64,000 nucleotides of DNA from Actinoplanes solisilvae (GTDB taxonomy: Bacteria; Actinomycetota; Actinomycetes; Mycobacteriales; Micromonosporaceae). The notes below the pieces were generated by a model, which saw only the letters and a program-made list of their open reading frames with translations, ran no database searches and was not told the DNA's origin. The stretch lies in NCBI RefSeq assembly GCF_003999975.1, contig NZ_RJAC01000029.1, forward strand, positions 1-64,000, given 5' to 3'. Position numbers and translations under genes: made by a program. Shown here one piece after another: positions 1-9,055 of the stretch. Positions within the stretch are counted from its first letter, which is position 1; each line of letters opens with the position of its first letter.

Positions 1-188
1 ACGTGCGCAGGGCGCATACTGGCGGTGACCTCGTCGGGGGTTTCGGTCGTGTGTGGTAACTCGATCCGAACCCACGACGAGGTTTTTACGTCGCTACGTC
101 CCTCTTCCCGAGTGAGTTAGGTACAGAACTTCTGATCAGGCGCTTAGATCTGCCCGGGCCGCACGCGCAGGCGGTTCGCGAGGAGCTG

Positions 189-740
189 TTGAACCTCAAG
201 GTGGACGCCGACGGGGCGCTCGCGGCGGCCCTCACGGTGTTACGAGCGGACGGGCCCGCCCCGGCTGTGCAGGTGCTCAGCGTGCGGAAGCCGGCCAATG
301 CCTCGGTCCGCGAGCGGCTTCGTGATCCGCGGCTGACCCCGCATGCCTTGCTGGCCGGTGCTTGGCGGCTCGCAGTGACCGGCGACCCCGAAGACCGGAA
401 AGCCGCGGCGGAGGCGTTCAGGCGGCTAACGACGGATCGGATGGTCCACCCCTATCTGCGCTGGAAGGCCCTCGCGGCGATCCCCACCGTGGACTTCACT
501 GCCGCCGAGGAGTGCGCCGGCCGGATCTGGACCGTCGTCGAGGACGAAAGCGTGAGCCTTGATCAGCGACGGTGGGCTGCGGAGGCTTTGGCCGACGCGT
601 TTCCCGTCATGGGAGCGCCGCTGCGCGATGCGGTCCGCCGACTTGCCGAGCACGTCGACGACGTACGTGCTCGGCGCAGGTTGCAGCGGTCGATCGCCGT
701 CATAGACCGCGGCGAGCGATGGATACCGGCAATTGCGTAG
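189..740 (+). CDS. hypothetical helical protein, start uncertain
   Basis: I do not recognise the family. The product is about 183 residues, rich in Ala/Leu/Arg helices, and reads like a short HEAT/ARM-type solenoid (for example AEEALADAF-like helices around residues 125-150). The listed start is a TTG with GAGGAG only three bases upstream. The frame stays open back to about position 60 and still looks coding from about 132 (LIRRLDLPGPHAQAV), but has no ATG or GTG there. The true N-terminus may therefore lie upstream at a CTG, or the 5' end may be damaged. The gene converges on the alpha-glucosidase with a 10-base gap. Confidence 0.6.
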   Translation: MNLKVDADGALAAALTVLRADGPAPAVQVLSVRKPANASVRERLRDPRLTPHALLAGAWRLAVTGDPEDRKAAAEAFRRLTTDRMVHPYLRWKALAAIPTVDFTAAEECAGRIWTVVEDESVSLDQRRWAAEALADAFPVMGAPLRDAVRRLAEHVDDVRARRRLQRSIAVIDRGERWIPAIA

Positions 741-750
741 CCGAATCGCT

Positions 751-2373
751 TCAGCTGGTGATCCAGACTGTGGTGTCGGGGGTCAGCTTCAGGACGCCGC
801 CGTTCGGGGCGTCGGTCTCCGGGGACGATGAGAGCAGCAGTCGTTCGGCGGGGATGACGACGGGGGCCTCGCCCATGTTGATCCAGCACGTGACCGGGGT
901 GGCGTCGCCGTGGCGGGCCACCAGGTCCACGCGGATCACGTCGCCGTCCTGGGTCACGGCGGCGTGGCCCGAGCCGAGCGCGGGGTGCAGGGCGCGCAGC
1001 ATGATCGCCTGCTGGTAGAGGCTCAGCGTCGAGCCGGGGTCGGCCACCTGGCGATCGACGGCGTAGTCGGGCCACTCGGCGGGGATCGGCAGCCACGGCT
1101 CGGCCGCCAAAGAGCCGCTGAAGCCGGTGCTCGGCGCGGAAGCCGTCCACGGCATGGGGATTCGGCAGCCGTCACGGCCGAGGCGTTTGCCGGATGAGCG
1201 GAAGAAGATCGGGTCGCGGCGGGCCTCGTCGGGGACCGAGGCCTCGGGCAGACCGAGTTCCTCCCCGGCGTACAGATAAGCGGAGCCGGGGAGGGCGAGC
1301 ATCAGCAGCGCCGCCGCGCGCGCCCGGGCCTCGCTGCCGTAGCGGGTGACCTGGCGGGCCTTGTCGTGGTTGCCGAGGACCCATGGGGCGGGTGCGCCGA
1401 CGGCCTCGAACGCGGTCAGCGCCTCGTCGATCGTGTCGGCGAAGGCGAAGGCGCCGGCGTCCCAGTCGCTCTTGAGCAGGCGGAACTGGAAGGCGTGGTG
1501 CAGCTCGTCGGGGCGCGCGTAGAGGCCCACCTCGTCCAGGTCGGCCAGCGACACCTCGCCGACGAGCATGCGGTCGCCGGCGTACGAGTCGCAGATCGCT
1601 CGCCAGCGGCGCCAGATCTGGTGCACCCGGGGCTGGTTGGTGGTCATGGCCTGCTCGGGGCCGTGCCCGAACAGCGTCGGCGAGTAGGTGCCCGGATTGT
1701 CGCGGTAGGCCGGGTCTTTGAAGAGCCCGTACGCCACGTCGACCCGGAATCCGTCGACGCCGAGGTCGAACCAGAACCGCAGCACGTCGTCGAACGCGTC
1801 CGCCACCGCGGGGTTGTCCCAGTTCAGGTCGGGCTGCTGCGGCGTGAACAGGTGCAGGTACCAGCGACCGTCCGGGGTGCGCGACCAGGCCGAGCCGCCG
1901 AACATGCTCTGCCAGTTGTTGGGCGGCGAGGAGCTCGCGGGCAGGAAGTGGTAGAAACCGGCCTCGGGTGAGTCGGGGTCCTCGAGCGCCTTGCGGAACC
2001 AGGCGTGCTGGTCGCTCGTGTGGTTCGGGACGATGTCGAGCAGGATCCGCAGCCCGAGAGCGTGCGCGTCCTCGACCAGCAGCCGCACGTCCTCGACGGT
2101 GCCGTAGGACGGGTCGACGGCCGTGAAGTCGACGACGTCGTAGCCGCCGTCAGCACCGCCCGACACGTAGTGCGGGGTCACCCAGACCGCGTCGACGCCC
2201 AGCTCAGCGAGGTAGGGCAGCCGCGCCCGCAGACCCGCGAAGTCGCCGATCCCGTCGCCGTTGCCGTCCGCGAACGAACGCAGGTAGACCTGGTAGACGA
2301 CGGCGTCACGCCACCACGGGTCCCCGGGGACACGCTCGTACACCCAGATGTCTTCGATCGGCTCAGCTGACAT
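751..2373 (-). CDS. GH13 alpha-glucosidase
   Basis: Cytoplasmic glycoside hydrolase of family 13, about 540 residues, expected to release glucose from short alpha-glucosides. It starts with the typical WWRDAVVYQVYLRSF segment at about residues 20-34. The four GH13 regions are visible in order: DIVPNHTS (about 113-120), GFRVDVA with the nucleophile Asp (about 210), GEVSL with the acid Glu (about 272), and LGNHDKAR with the transition-state Asp (about 337). No signal peptide is seen. I chose the ATG at 2373 (MSAEPIED) because the longer open frame upstream overlaps the divergent AAA gene and has no family similarity. The substrate (maltose, isomaltose or trehalose-type) cannot be fixed from the motifs. 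Confidence 0.93.
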   Translation of the reverse strand: MSAEPIEDIWVYERVPGDPWWRDAVVYQVYLRSFADGNGDGIGDFAGLRARLPYLAELGVDAVWVTPHYVSGGADGGYDVVDFTAVDPSYGTVEDVRLLVEDAHALGLRILLDIVPNHTSDQHAWFRKALEDPDSPEAGFYHFLPASSSPPNNWQSMFGGSAWSRTPDGRWYLHLFTPQQPDLNWDNPAVADAFDDVLRFWFDLGVDGFRVDVAYGLFKDPAYRDNPGTYSPTLFGHGPEQAMTTNQPRVHQIWRRWRAICDSYAGDRMLVGEVSLADLDEVGLYARPDELHHAFQFRLLKSDWDAGAFAFADTIDEALTAFEAVGAPAPWVLGNHDKARQVTRYGSEARARAAALLMLALPGSAYLYAGEELGLPEASVPDEARRDPIFFRSSGKRLGRDGCRIPMPWTASAPSTGFSGSLAAEPWLPIPAEWPDYAVDRQVADPGSTLSLYQQAIMLRALHPALGSGHAAVTQDGDVIRVDLVARHGDATPVTCWINMGEAPVVIPAERLLLSSSPETDAPNGGVLKLTPDTTVWITS

Positions 2374-2479
2374 GCCCGCACCGATCGGCCCCCGCCTCGG
2401 CGGCTTGCGGGACGGCAACGAACGGCAACCGGTGTGCGCCCGTGTCACTCTGGTAGGGAGCCGACCCCTGGAGGCAGAC

Positions 2480-3940
2480 ATGACCGACGCGCGATCCAAG
2501 GACGAGACCTTCGAGTACGCGGGTGCGACCGTCGTGCTGGTCGACGCGGCGACGGTGCTGGCCGCGGCCAGGGTCAACCCCGTCGAGCTGATGCGCCGCG
2601 CCTCCTGGCCCGCCCCGGTGAACCGCGTCGACCTGACGGTGTCGAGCGCGAACCGCAAGATGACCTCGGTGCACACGTTCTCGGCCGCGATCAGCACCGC
2701 GGAGGAGCCGCTGTCGAAGGAACGCATCCGCAAGCTGGTGCTGGGCAACGACCCGGTCGGGCTGCTGCTGGCCAAGCGCATCGAGGCCGGCGACCCGATC
2801 GCGACCCGCATCGTCGACGGGGTGGGGGCCGCGGCCGCAGCGGCGTACAAGAAGCTTGGTCTTGACCGTCAGTCACAACCGGTGACCAACCGCGAGCCGG
2901 GCACGCTGGCCGACGCGGTGGTCGGGTTGCAGGCCGAGATGACGTACGACGAGACGGGCACGGTGGTGCGCCTGCACGCCGAGGTGCCGCGGGACGAGGT
3001 CACGCCCGCGCATCTGCAGGCGTTCGTGGGGCTGACGTTGCAGGCGGTGATCGAGCTGACCGGGCCCGACTCGCTGACCGGGCGCCGGTTCGTGGTCAGC
3101 CGCGAAACGGTGTCGAAGGTGCCGCAGACGACACAGACGGTGACGCTCGACATGGTGGGCGGGCTGGCCGACGTCGTGTCCGAGCTGCGCGAGATCGCGG
3201 TGTCGTTCCGGCACCCCGAGGCGATGGCCCGCTGGGGTGCGCGCCGGCCCCAGGGCATTCTGATGTACGGACCCCCGGGAACCGGCAAGACGATGCTCTC
3301 GCGGGCACTGGCCAACGAGATCGGCGCCGACTTCCGCGAGATCCGTACGCCGGAGATCCTCGACAAATGGCTCGGCGGCTCGGAACGCAACATCAAGCAG
3401 ATCTTCCGCGACGCCCGGCGCTACCGCGTGCCCACGCTGATGCTGTTCGACGAGTTCGACTCGATCATCAGCTACGCCGGGTCCGGCGGCGACGCGGCCA
3501 GCCAGGCCATCAACGCGGTCGCGGGCATCTTCAAGCAGGAGATGAACGATCTGATCGAGGCCAACCCGAACGTGATCGTGGTGGCCACGACGAACTTCCC
3601 GCACCGCGTCGACGACTCGCTGATCCGCTCGGGCCGCTTCGACGTGAAGATCAGCGTCCCGAAGCCCGACGACGCCTCCCGGGCCGAGATCTTCCGCAAG
3701 ATGATCCGCGGCCTGATCGCCACCCACGAGGCGCCCGGCTTCCAGATGTTCGCCGACGATCTCGACCTGGCCGCCCTCGCCACCGCCAGCCACGGCCTGA
3801 CCGGCGCCGACATCAAAGAGATCCTGCGCCGCGTCCAGCTGGCCAAAGCCATGCAAGACGCCCGTACGGGCGGCCGCGTCGACCCGATCACCACGGAGGA
3901 CCTGCTCGCCAGCGTGCGCGAGCTGCTCGCGCCCCGCTGA
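2480..3940 (+). CDS. AAA+ ATPase, single module
   Basis: About 486 residues. The C-terminal half is a classical AAA module: Walker A GPPGTGKT at about 264-271, Walker B LMLFDEFDS at about 322-330, sensor-1 ATTNFP near 368, and an arginine-finger-like SGRFD. It most resembles the Cdc48/proteasomal-ATPase/FtsH group. The first ~230 residues are not recognised and may bind substrate. There is no transmembrane segment or protease domain. The ATG at 2480 is preceded by GGAGGC. It is divergent from the alpha-glucosidase and followed after 30 bases by the small two-gene pair, so the three may be co-transcribed. The remodelled substrate is unknown. Confidence 0.88.
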   Translation: MTDARSKDETFEYAGATVVLVDAATVLAAARVNPVELMRRASWPAPVNRVDLTVSSANRKMTSVHTFSAAISTAEEPLSKERIRKLVLGNDPVGLLLAKRIEAGDPIATRIVDGVGAAAAAAYKKLGLDRQSQPVTNREPGTLADAVVGLQAEMTYDETGTVVRLHAEVPRDEVTPAHLQAFVGLTLQAVIELTGPDSLTGRRFVVSRETVSKVPQTTQTVTLDMVGGLADVVSELREIAVSFRHPEAMARWGARRPQGILMYGPPGTGKTMLSRALANEIGADFREIRTPEILDKWLGGSERNIKQIFRDARRYRVPTLMLFDEFDSIISYAGSGGDAASQAINAVAGIFKQEMNDLIEANPNVIVVATTNFPHRVDDSLIRSGRFDVKISVPKPDDASRAEIFRKMIRGLIATHEAPGFQMFADDLDLAALATASHGLTGADIKEILRRVQLAKAMQDARTGGRVDPITTEDLLASVRELLAPR

Positions 3941-3970
3941 TTCGTATCACGCGCGTAGTACGCTGGGGGC

Positions 3971-4246
3971 GTGCCGTACGAGTGGGAGGACTGGGCTCTG
4001 GCCGCTCTGCTCGGCATCGAGCCCTACGAGGTTCGGCATGTGCTGGGGGCACGACGGCGGTGGCCGCGACAGGCGGTGAGCGCCAACGGGGTTCCCGTGC
4101 TGACCGTGTGGAGCCGTACGGCGGCTGGCCGACCGTTGATCGTCGCGGTCTACCACACCGCCGGGCTCACCTGGAAGATCATCGGTGCGCGGGACATGAC
4201 GGATGAGGAACTGATCGAGTTCGGCCGGTGGGAGGAGAACCGATGA
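3971..4246 (+). CDS. small protein, possible toxin of a TA-like pair
   Basis: About 91 residues, GTG start after a GGGGGC stretch. The C-terminal half (VYHTAGLTWKIIGARDMTDEE) resembles the end of RelE/BrnT-type small toxins, where a KIIxAR strand precedes a charged helix. This is a weak, motif-level resemblance. The stop codon overlaps the next gene's ATG (ATGA), a usual arrangement for toxin/antitoxin operons. It lies 30 bases after the AAA ATPase. It could equally be an ordinary small orphan. Confidence 0.65.
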   Translation: MPYEWEDWALAALLGIEPYEVRHVLGARRRWPRQAVSANGVPVLTVWSRTAAGRPLIVAVYHTAGLTWKIIGARDMTDEELIEFGRWEENR

Positions 4247-4587
4247 GTCACGACGACGACGTACCGCGGACGCCGGAACAGGTCACCGCGTTCATGAACG
4301 GGCTCTCCTTCGACGCACCGCCGACCCCGCAGGACGAGCAGGCCCTGTTGAGCTCGCTGCCGCCGGCCGGGTCGGCCGTCATGGTCGTGCGCTCGTTGCG
4401 GCTGCCGGCCGAGCTCGATCAGGCCGTCGCGGCCGCGGCCAAGGCGGCCGAGGTGCCCAAGACGACCTGGATCCGGCAGGCGATCGAGATGGCCCTCGCC
4501 GTTCAGGCCGACGACGACGAGCCGATCTCGCGGGCCGAGGCGTTGCGGGCGCTGACCATGCTGCGCCCCGCGCGGCACGTGGCCTGA
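4243..4587 (+). CDS. small CopG/BrnA-like protein, possible antitoxin
   Basis: About 114 residues. The middle part (SLRLPAELDQAVAAAAKAAEV then TTWIRQAIEMAL) matches the beta strand plus two helices of ribbon-helix-helix DNA-binding antitoxins: a short RLPxELD strand, then an amphipathic helix, a turn, and a WIRxAIE helix. The acidic N-terminus (residues 1-45) could contact the partner. I chose the ATG at 4243 because GGAGGAG lies at 4231-4237 and the start overlaps the upstream stop by four bases. It probably autoregulates the operon if it is an antitoxin. Confidence 0.65.
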   Translation: MSHDDDVPRTPEQVTAFMNGLSFDAPPTPQDEQALLSSLPPAGSAVMVVRSLRLPAELDQAVAAAAKAAEVPKTTWIRQAIEMALAVQADDDEPISRAEALRALTMLRPARHVA

Positions 4588-4638
4588 CCACCAGGCTGAC
4601 CGTCCACACCACGTCGACGCCGCGTATCCCGGCGGCGT

Positions 4639-5553
4639 TCAGCGCACCTTGATGATCGTGCGGCCCTTCACCCGGACGGCGGGGGCGAAGGCGTCGATCG
4701 CCTCGTCGAGGGGGCGTACGGCTCCGATGACCGGATTGAGGGTGCCGGCGCCGACGCGGGAAGCCAGTTCGGCGAGCCGGCCGCGGTCGACCTCGACGAC
4801 GAAGAAGATCGCCCGCCCGTTCTCGGGCCGCACCGGCGGCGGCTCCGGCACGGTGACGATGCAGCCGCCGGGCCGCAGCACGTCGAGGGACCGCCTGTAC
4901 GTGTCGCCGCCGATCACGTCGAGGACCACATCGGCCGGGCCCGCGTCCCCGAGCTGGTCGTTCTGCAGGTCGACGAATGCGTCGGCGCCGAGATCGAGGA
5001 CGGTGTCACGGTCGGCGGCGCGGCCGGTGCCGATCACCCGGGCGCCGGCGTGGTGGGCGAGCTGGACGGCGAGCGCGCCGACGCCACCGCCGGCGCCGTG
5101 CACGAGGACCGTCTGACCGACCTGGAGCCGGGCGTGATCGAAAAGGGCCTCCCACGCGGTCAGGCCCGAGATCGGCACGGCCGCGGCGGTCGTGAAGTCG
5201 ACGGAGATCGGCAGTGGGGCCAGGTTGCGGGCCTCGACGGCGACGTATTCGGCCAGGGTGCCGTTGCGGGTCCAGTCGGCCAGGCCGTAGACGCGCTGCC
5301 CGACGGTGAGCCCGCTCGTGCCGTAGCCCAGCTCGGCGACGACCCCCGCCACCTCGTGACCGGGGACGCTCGGGGTGCGGTCGCGGCCGGCCCGGTCGGT
5401 CCAGGTGCCCGGCCAGGTCAGCTCGCCGCGCGTGAACCCGGCCGCGTGCACCTCGACAACCACGTCGTTCTCGGCGGCGTGCGGGTGGTCGATCTCGGTC
5501 AGTCGCAACCCTTGAACACCGGCGCTCTGGTCGGTGGCGACGATGGCTCGCAT
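4639..5553 (-). CDS. zinc-less MDR oxidoreductase (quinone reductase type)
   Basis: About 304 residues, NADPH:quinone-oxidoreductase branch of the medium-chain dehydrogenases. The GroES-like N-terminus contains VPGHEVAGVV (about 70-79). The Rossmann motif HGAGGGVGALAVQLA is at about 135-150, and a GTGRAADRD loop suggests NADPH preference. The usual structural zinc cysteines are absent. The start MRAIVATD at 5553 fits the family and has an AGGGGG stretch directly upstream. An in-frame ATG further upstream is possible but lacks family similarity. The gene stands alone and converges on the TA-like pair. Confidence 0.9.
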   Translation of the reverse strand: MRAIVATDQSAGVQGLRLTEIDHPHAAENDVVVEVHAAGFTRGELTWPGTWTDRAGRDRTPSVPGHEVAGVVAELGYGTSGLTVGQRVYGLADWTRNGTLAEYVAVEARNLAPLPISVDFTTAAAVPISGLTAWEALFDHARLQVGQTVLVHGAGGGVGALAVQLAHHAGARVIGTGRAADRDTVLDLGADAFVDLQNDQLGDAGPADVVLDVIGGDTYRRSLDVLRPGGCIVTVPEPPPVRPENGRAIFFVVEVDRGRLAELASRVGAGTLNPVIGAVRPLDEAIDAFAPAVRVKGRTIIKVR

Positions 5554-5740
5554 ACCCCCTTTGTACGCCCGTCCAGTGCCCCCGTTCATGCCGAGGGCAA
5601 CCTCGGGCAGACGTCCGGCCCTACCGGCTGGCTGGTAGGCGGGATTTCCCGGTGGCGGCAATGTGCGCCTCGGCCGATCGGAGAAACCTCAGAGGTGACA
5701 GAGCCCGCCGAGGCGGGGCCTTCCGGAAGGGACCGAACCG

Positions 5741-6208
5741 ATGAGTCAACATGCCATGCAGCACGTCGGCGCCAGCGTTGCCTGGCGAGACATCTCCCTG
5801 ACCCAGCGGATCATGGGCGTTGCCACGGGGGCCCTGCTGGGCATCGACGCCTTCGTCCACCTGAACGACGCCTCCCAGTACGACTCCTTCCGCTCGTCGG
5901 TCATGAGCGAGGGCACCCTGTTCCGCATCCAGGGCGTCGTCGCGATCGTGGTGGCGCTGGCCGTCCTGCTCTGGCCGAGCATCACCACCTGGATCGTGTC
6001 CCTGCTGGTGGCGGGCAGTGCCGTCGGCGCGGTCATCCTCTACACCTACGTGAACGTCGGCCAGCTCGGCCCGATCCCGAACCTGTACGAACACACGTGG
6101 CACGCCGCCGGCAAGATCCCCTCAGCGGTCGCCGAGGGCCTGGCCTTCCTGATCTCCGTCGCCGGCCTCATCATGGCCGTCCGAGCGCGCCGCCGGGCCG
6201 CCGTCTGA
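5741..6208 (+). CDS. four-helix integral membrane protein
   Basis: About 155 residues with four predicted membrane helices (about 24-43, 64-83, 88-110 and 128-147) and a short cytoplasmic Arg-rich tail. The start ATG follows GGAAGGGA at 5727. I recognise no enzyme motif; one loop carries a conserved-looking NLYEHTWH sequence that could bind a ligand or metal. Proteins of this size and topology are common orphan membrane proteins in actinomycetes. It ends at a strong bidirectional terminator. Confidence 0.8.
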   Translation: MSQHAMQHVGASVAWRDISLTQRIMGVATGALLGIDAFVHLNDASQYDSFRSSVMSEGTLFRIQGVVAIVVALAVLLWPSITTWIVSLLVAGSAVGAVILYTYVNVGQLGPIPNLYEHTWHAAGKIPSAVAEGLAFLISVAGLIMAVRARRRAAV

Positions 6209-6221
6209 CCACCCACCGCGA

Positions 6222-6249
6222 ATCCCGCCACCATGGCCGGTGGCGGGAT
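6222..6249. terminator. bidirectional intrinsic terminator
   Basis: Perfect 11-base inverted repeat (ATCCCGCCACC / GGTGGCGGGAT) with a 6-base loop, lying between two convergent genes. There is no U-tract, as is common in actinomycetes. Confidence 0.8.
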
Positions 6250-6269
6250 CTCGCGTGTCAGAGCCCTCG

Positions 6270-7121
6270 TCACTCGTCCTCGGTCTCATAGGGCGGAATC
6301 GTCCATCGCATCAGCATCTCGCCCGTCTCGCCCGTCTCGCCGGCTTCGAGCGTGACCGGATAGACCTGGCCGGTGACCCGTTCGCCGTTGTGCCGCATCG
6401 AGTGGTCGCCCGGTCCCCATCCGAGGCCGAGCACCTGACAACCGCCGACCTCGATCGCGCCGGCGCGGAGCGGATGATGCCATCCGGCCCGATAGGCGCG
6501 GTGGAAGTCGGTATGCTCGTCGACCGAGACCATGAGGCCTTTACCGTGAAGGCGGTCGCACCAGGCGGCGAGTTCGGCCGCACGCGCGGTCGCCTCGGCC
6601 AACGGCAGGTCGAGCCAACCGTACGGGCCGTCGCCGCCGTGCCGTGCGATGCGTTCGCCGCCGAACTGCGCGTGAGCGTCGTCCCCGTACCGGCCCCAGT
6701 AGGTGACGTCGGCGAGCCCGTCGGCCGGGTCGCCGTCCAGTCCCGTCCACGAGTCCAGCGCCACGGCGTCGCCGATGACCATGCCGCAGCGGTCGACGGG
6801 CAGGTCCCCGAGCCGAACCGGGTTCCCGTGCCACGGAAGTCCAAGTTCGATCTCCAAGGTCGCGATCGACGGCTCCTCGTCGAACGGGGACGGCGAAGTG
6901 CTCGCTCTCACCGTCAACGGCCGGTCAGCCGCGGCCGGGACCGCGACCGCCTCACACAGCCACTCCCGGAGATGGCCTCCTCCCGACAACGCTGCCTTCC
7001 GCGCGCGCTCGGACAGGGGTTGGCCCAGTTCCGGCCAGTGGTCGATCCACCCGGCCATGCCGAGCACCAGCACACCGGACGGCGCATCGACTGAACCCAG
7101 GTCGACGAAGATCTCAGGCAT
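6270..7121 (-). CDS. hypothetical protein
   Basis: About 283 residues, acidic, no signal peptide or membrane segment. I do not recognise a family. The central region has conserved-looking GPYGWLDLP and VSVDEHTDFHRAYRAGW segments. Close to the C-terminus a short duplication gives GETGETGE, from a 9-base repeat around 6315-6340. It has the soluble, mixed alpha/beta look of SMI1/immunity-type orphans, which is an inference from style only. It opens the run of small orphan genes that extends to about 13 kb. Confidence 0.75.
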   Translation of the reverse strand: MPEIFVDLGSVDAPSGVLVLGMAGWIDHWPELGQPLSERARKAALSGGGHLREWLCEAVAVPAAADRPLTVRASTSPSPFDEEPSIATLEIELGLPWHGNPVRLGDLPVDRCGMVIGDAVALDSWTGLDGDPADGLADVTYWGRYGDDAHAQFGGERIARHGGDGPYGWLDLPLAEATARAAELAAWCDRLHGKGLMVSVDEHTDFHRAYRAGWHHPLRAGAIEVGGCQVLGLGWGPGDHSMRHNGERVTGQVYPVTLEAGETGETGEMLMRWTIPPYETEDE

Positions 7122-7273
7122 CCGCCGATTGTGCCGTGCCCCGTCGTGGGCCCTTAGCGCGTGGGTAGACCCCGTGTCCGAGGGTCGGCGAGTGCTGACT
7201 GTCTACTCCCGACGGATTTGGTAGGACACCGCGGCCTGGACGCTTCCGGACGGGATGATCCGAGAGCGAGAAC

Positions 7274-7792
7274 CTAGCCGCCGGCCCCGGGGGTGTAGAG
7301 GTCGTCCTCGGTGACGACCGGAGCGAGGTCGTCCTCCGGGCGGCCGACCCGCGCGGCCGAGCCGAACATCGCGCCGCGGGCCGGGTGCACCGGGGCGAAG
7401 GATGCGAAGCCGCGGCGCTGCGGGATGTCGTCGTAGACCGCCTCCATGCCGCCGCGAAGCAGGTAGGTCTCGTGCCAGAAGCCGGTGCCGCCGCTGTCGC
7501 GCAGGAAGTCGCGCCACCACAGGCGGTGCGGCTCGGAGCGGGCCCAGGCCAGCAGCGCGGGCAGGTCCCGCCAGTACTGGCGGATGCCGAGGTGCATGGG
7601 GAACAACGACCAGAAGAACTGCTCGTGCGCGAGCAGCCCCTCCGGCTTCTCATCCGACCGTTTGATTCGCGGGCCGCGGGCTACAAGGGTGCGCAGGCCG
7701 TAGAGCCGGTTGACGCGCATACCCAGATAGACCACCACCAGATCGGGATATGAGGACAGGTCGACGGTTTCTCGATTGACGCGGCTCAGCAT
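7274..7792 (-). CDS. DUF4188-family protein
   Basis: About 172 residues. Family features are the start region VVVYLGMRVNRLYGLRTL, then LLAHEQFFWSLFPMHLGIRQYW, WWRDFLRDSGGTGFWHETYLL and MEAVYDDIP. These match the DUF4188 family, small proteins of the dimeric alpha+beta barrel/monooxygenase type with no proven reaction in most members. A good Shine-Dalgarno (AAGGAGAT) lies six bases before the ATG. It is not in an obvious operon. The function is uncertain; a role in small-molecule oxidation is only a family guess. Confidence 0.85.
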   Translation of the reverse strand: MLSRVNRETVDLSSYPDLVVVYLGMRVNRLYGLRTLVARGPRIKRSDEKPEGLLAHEQFFWSLFPMHLGIRQYWRDLPALLAWARSEPHRLWWRDFLRDSGGTGFWHETYLLRGGMEAVYDDIPQRRGFASFAPVHPARGAMFGSAARVGRPEDDLAPVVTEDDLYTPGAGG

Positions 7793-8123
7793 CGCCGGAT
7801 CTCCTTCCGGTCAGGGATCCTCCGATGCTAAGGCCACGCACCGACCATCTACTCGATGCACAGCCTTCTCGATCGACAATCATCGCGAGGACCACTTCAC
7901 GATCGGCGCGAACCTTCTCGCGCTTCCACCGATAGGCGGGTGGTCGCTCCGAACGAAGTTCCGTCGTCGAGCTTCGCCGCCGCCCGCATACCACCAGTCT
8001 CGCTCAACAGAATCGCGTCGAGCTCGGCGGACGTCGGCTACCTCGACCAGCCCGGCCCCACGGCCGCAACGGGCATACCCAACTGACCTCTTCGCGGCAA
8101 GAGAGTAAGTCAGTTTTCAGAGC
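7793..8123. other. non-coding gap
   Basis: I see no convincing gene, RNA or hairpin here. Short open frames on both strands lack codon bias and ribosome binding sites. Confidence 0.5.
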
Positions 8124-8255
8124 TCAGTCCCAAGAGTTGAACACCGTTTCGCCCACGCTGGCCGGTCGCCACGAATCAATCTGCATCCACGCCGCCTTGC
8201 CCAACGCCGCGGTGTCCACGGCGCCGAGCGATGAGTCGAGCACCTGACAACTCAT
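8124..8255 (-). CDS. possible 43-residue small protein or gene remnant
   Basis: An ATG at 8255 opens a 43-residue frame containing SLGAVDTAALGKAAWMQIDS and ending in GETVFNSWD. The sequence has the look of a conserved C-terminus of a small actinomycete protein and much better protein character than neighbouring frames. There is no strong ribosome binding site. It could be a real small gene or the 3' remnant of a longer one. Confidence 0.4.
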   Translation of the reverse strand: MSCQVLDSSLGAVDTAALGKAAWMQIDSWRPASVGETVFNSWD

Positions 8256-8503
8256 AGCGTCGGCGCCCGGACAGAGCGACTCAACGCGCTCTCATCGGCA
8301 CGACACAGTAGACGGGCCGTCACCCCGACCACCGACCGTGACGGGCGGCGGCGCTGGCCCGAGCGCGGACAGCGGGATGAGAGTGCGCTTGATCTTGAAG
8401 AGTTCTCGGCGAGTGTCGTCTGTTTCGGGCGCTGAATCCCGCGTTTCCAGCAACGGCGCACGCCCACTGCGGCGCCGTTCTGAAGGGGACTAGCCGCACT
8501 GGC

Positions 8504-9055
8504 ATGATCGCCTTCGTGGCTGAGCATTTCAAGAAGCGCTTCTTGGTCCTCCACGACTACGGCATGGGCGGTCTGTGGTGGTGGATCCACGCCCGCTCTG
8601 AGTGGGAAATTGCGCAGACGTTCGCAGAGGTGGAGGTCGTCACCGATCCCGACGCGTTGACACGGTTCCCCGATGGCGAGCTGGCCGAGGTCGACATCGA
8701 CGCCGCAACCATGCCGGCTGGCCTGGACGGCCTGCGTGAACAACGGCGTGCGCAGCGCGATCGACCCGGGTTCGGGGCTCTCGCCGGGCGCGAGGCCGTC
8801 TTCCTACGGCGTCCGTGGGACGAGGCCGACGAGACCGAACCGCAGATCTACTACGAGCACCTCGGGCCGGACGGGCGCCGGCTGCGACAGGTCGAGATGT
8901 ACGCCGACGGAACCGCGGTCAGGACTGGTCCTGAAGACTGGTCGTTCAATCCGCCGAATGACCTTTACGATCCTGACCTGGCGCAGTGGGAGACCGGTGC
9001 GCAGGATTTCGAGGAGGTGTGGCGGCGGGCCCGAGATGGAGGCGAACACGGCTGA
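8504..9055 (+). CDS. hypothetical protein
   Basis: About 183 residues, acidic, soluble, unrecognised. The first 60 residues (KKRFLVLHDYGMGGLWWWIHARS) and the tail (DLYDPDLAQWETGAQDFEEVW) look conserved. Similar short acidic proteins are frequent in actinomycete accessory regions, so an immunity-like or stress role is possible but unproven. GAAGGGGAC lies 15 bases before the ATG at 8504; a GTG at 8516 is an alternative start. Confidence 0.75.
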   Translation: MIAFVAEHFKKRFLVLHDYGMGGLWWWIHARSEWEIAQTFAEVEVVTDPDALTRFPDGELAEVDIDAATMPAGLDGLREQRRAQRDRPGFGALAGREAVFLRRPWDEADETEPQIYYEHLGPDGRRLRQVEMYADGTAVRTGPEDWSFNPPNDLYDPDLAQWETGAQDFEEVWRRARDGGEHG

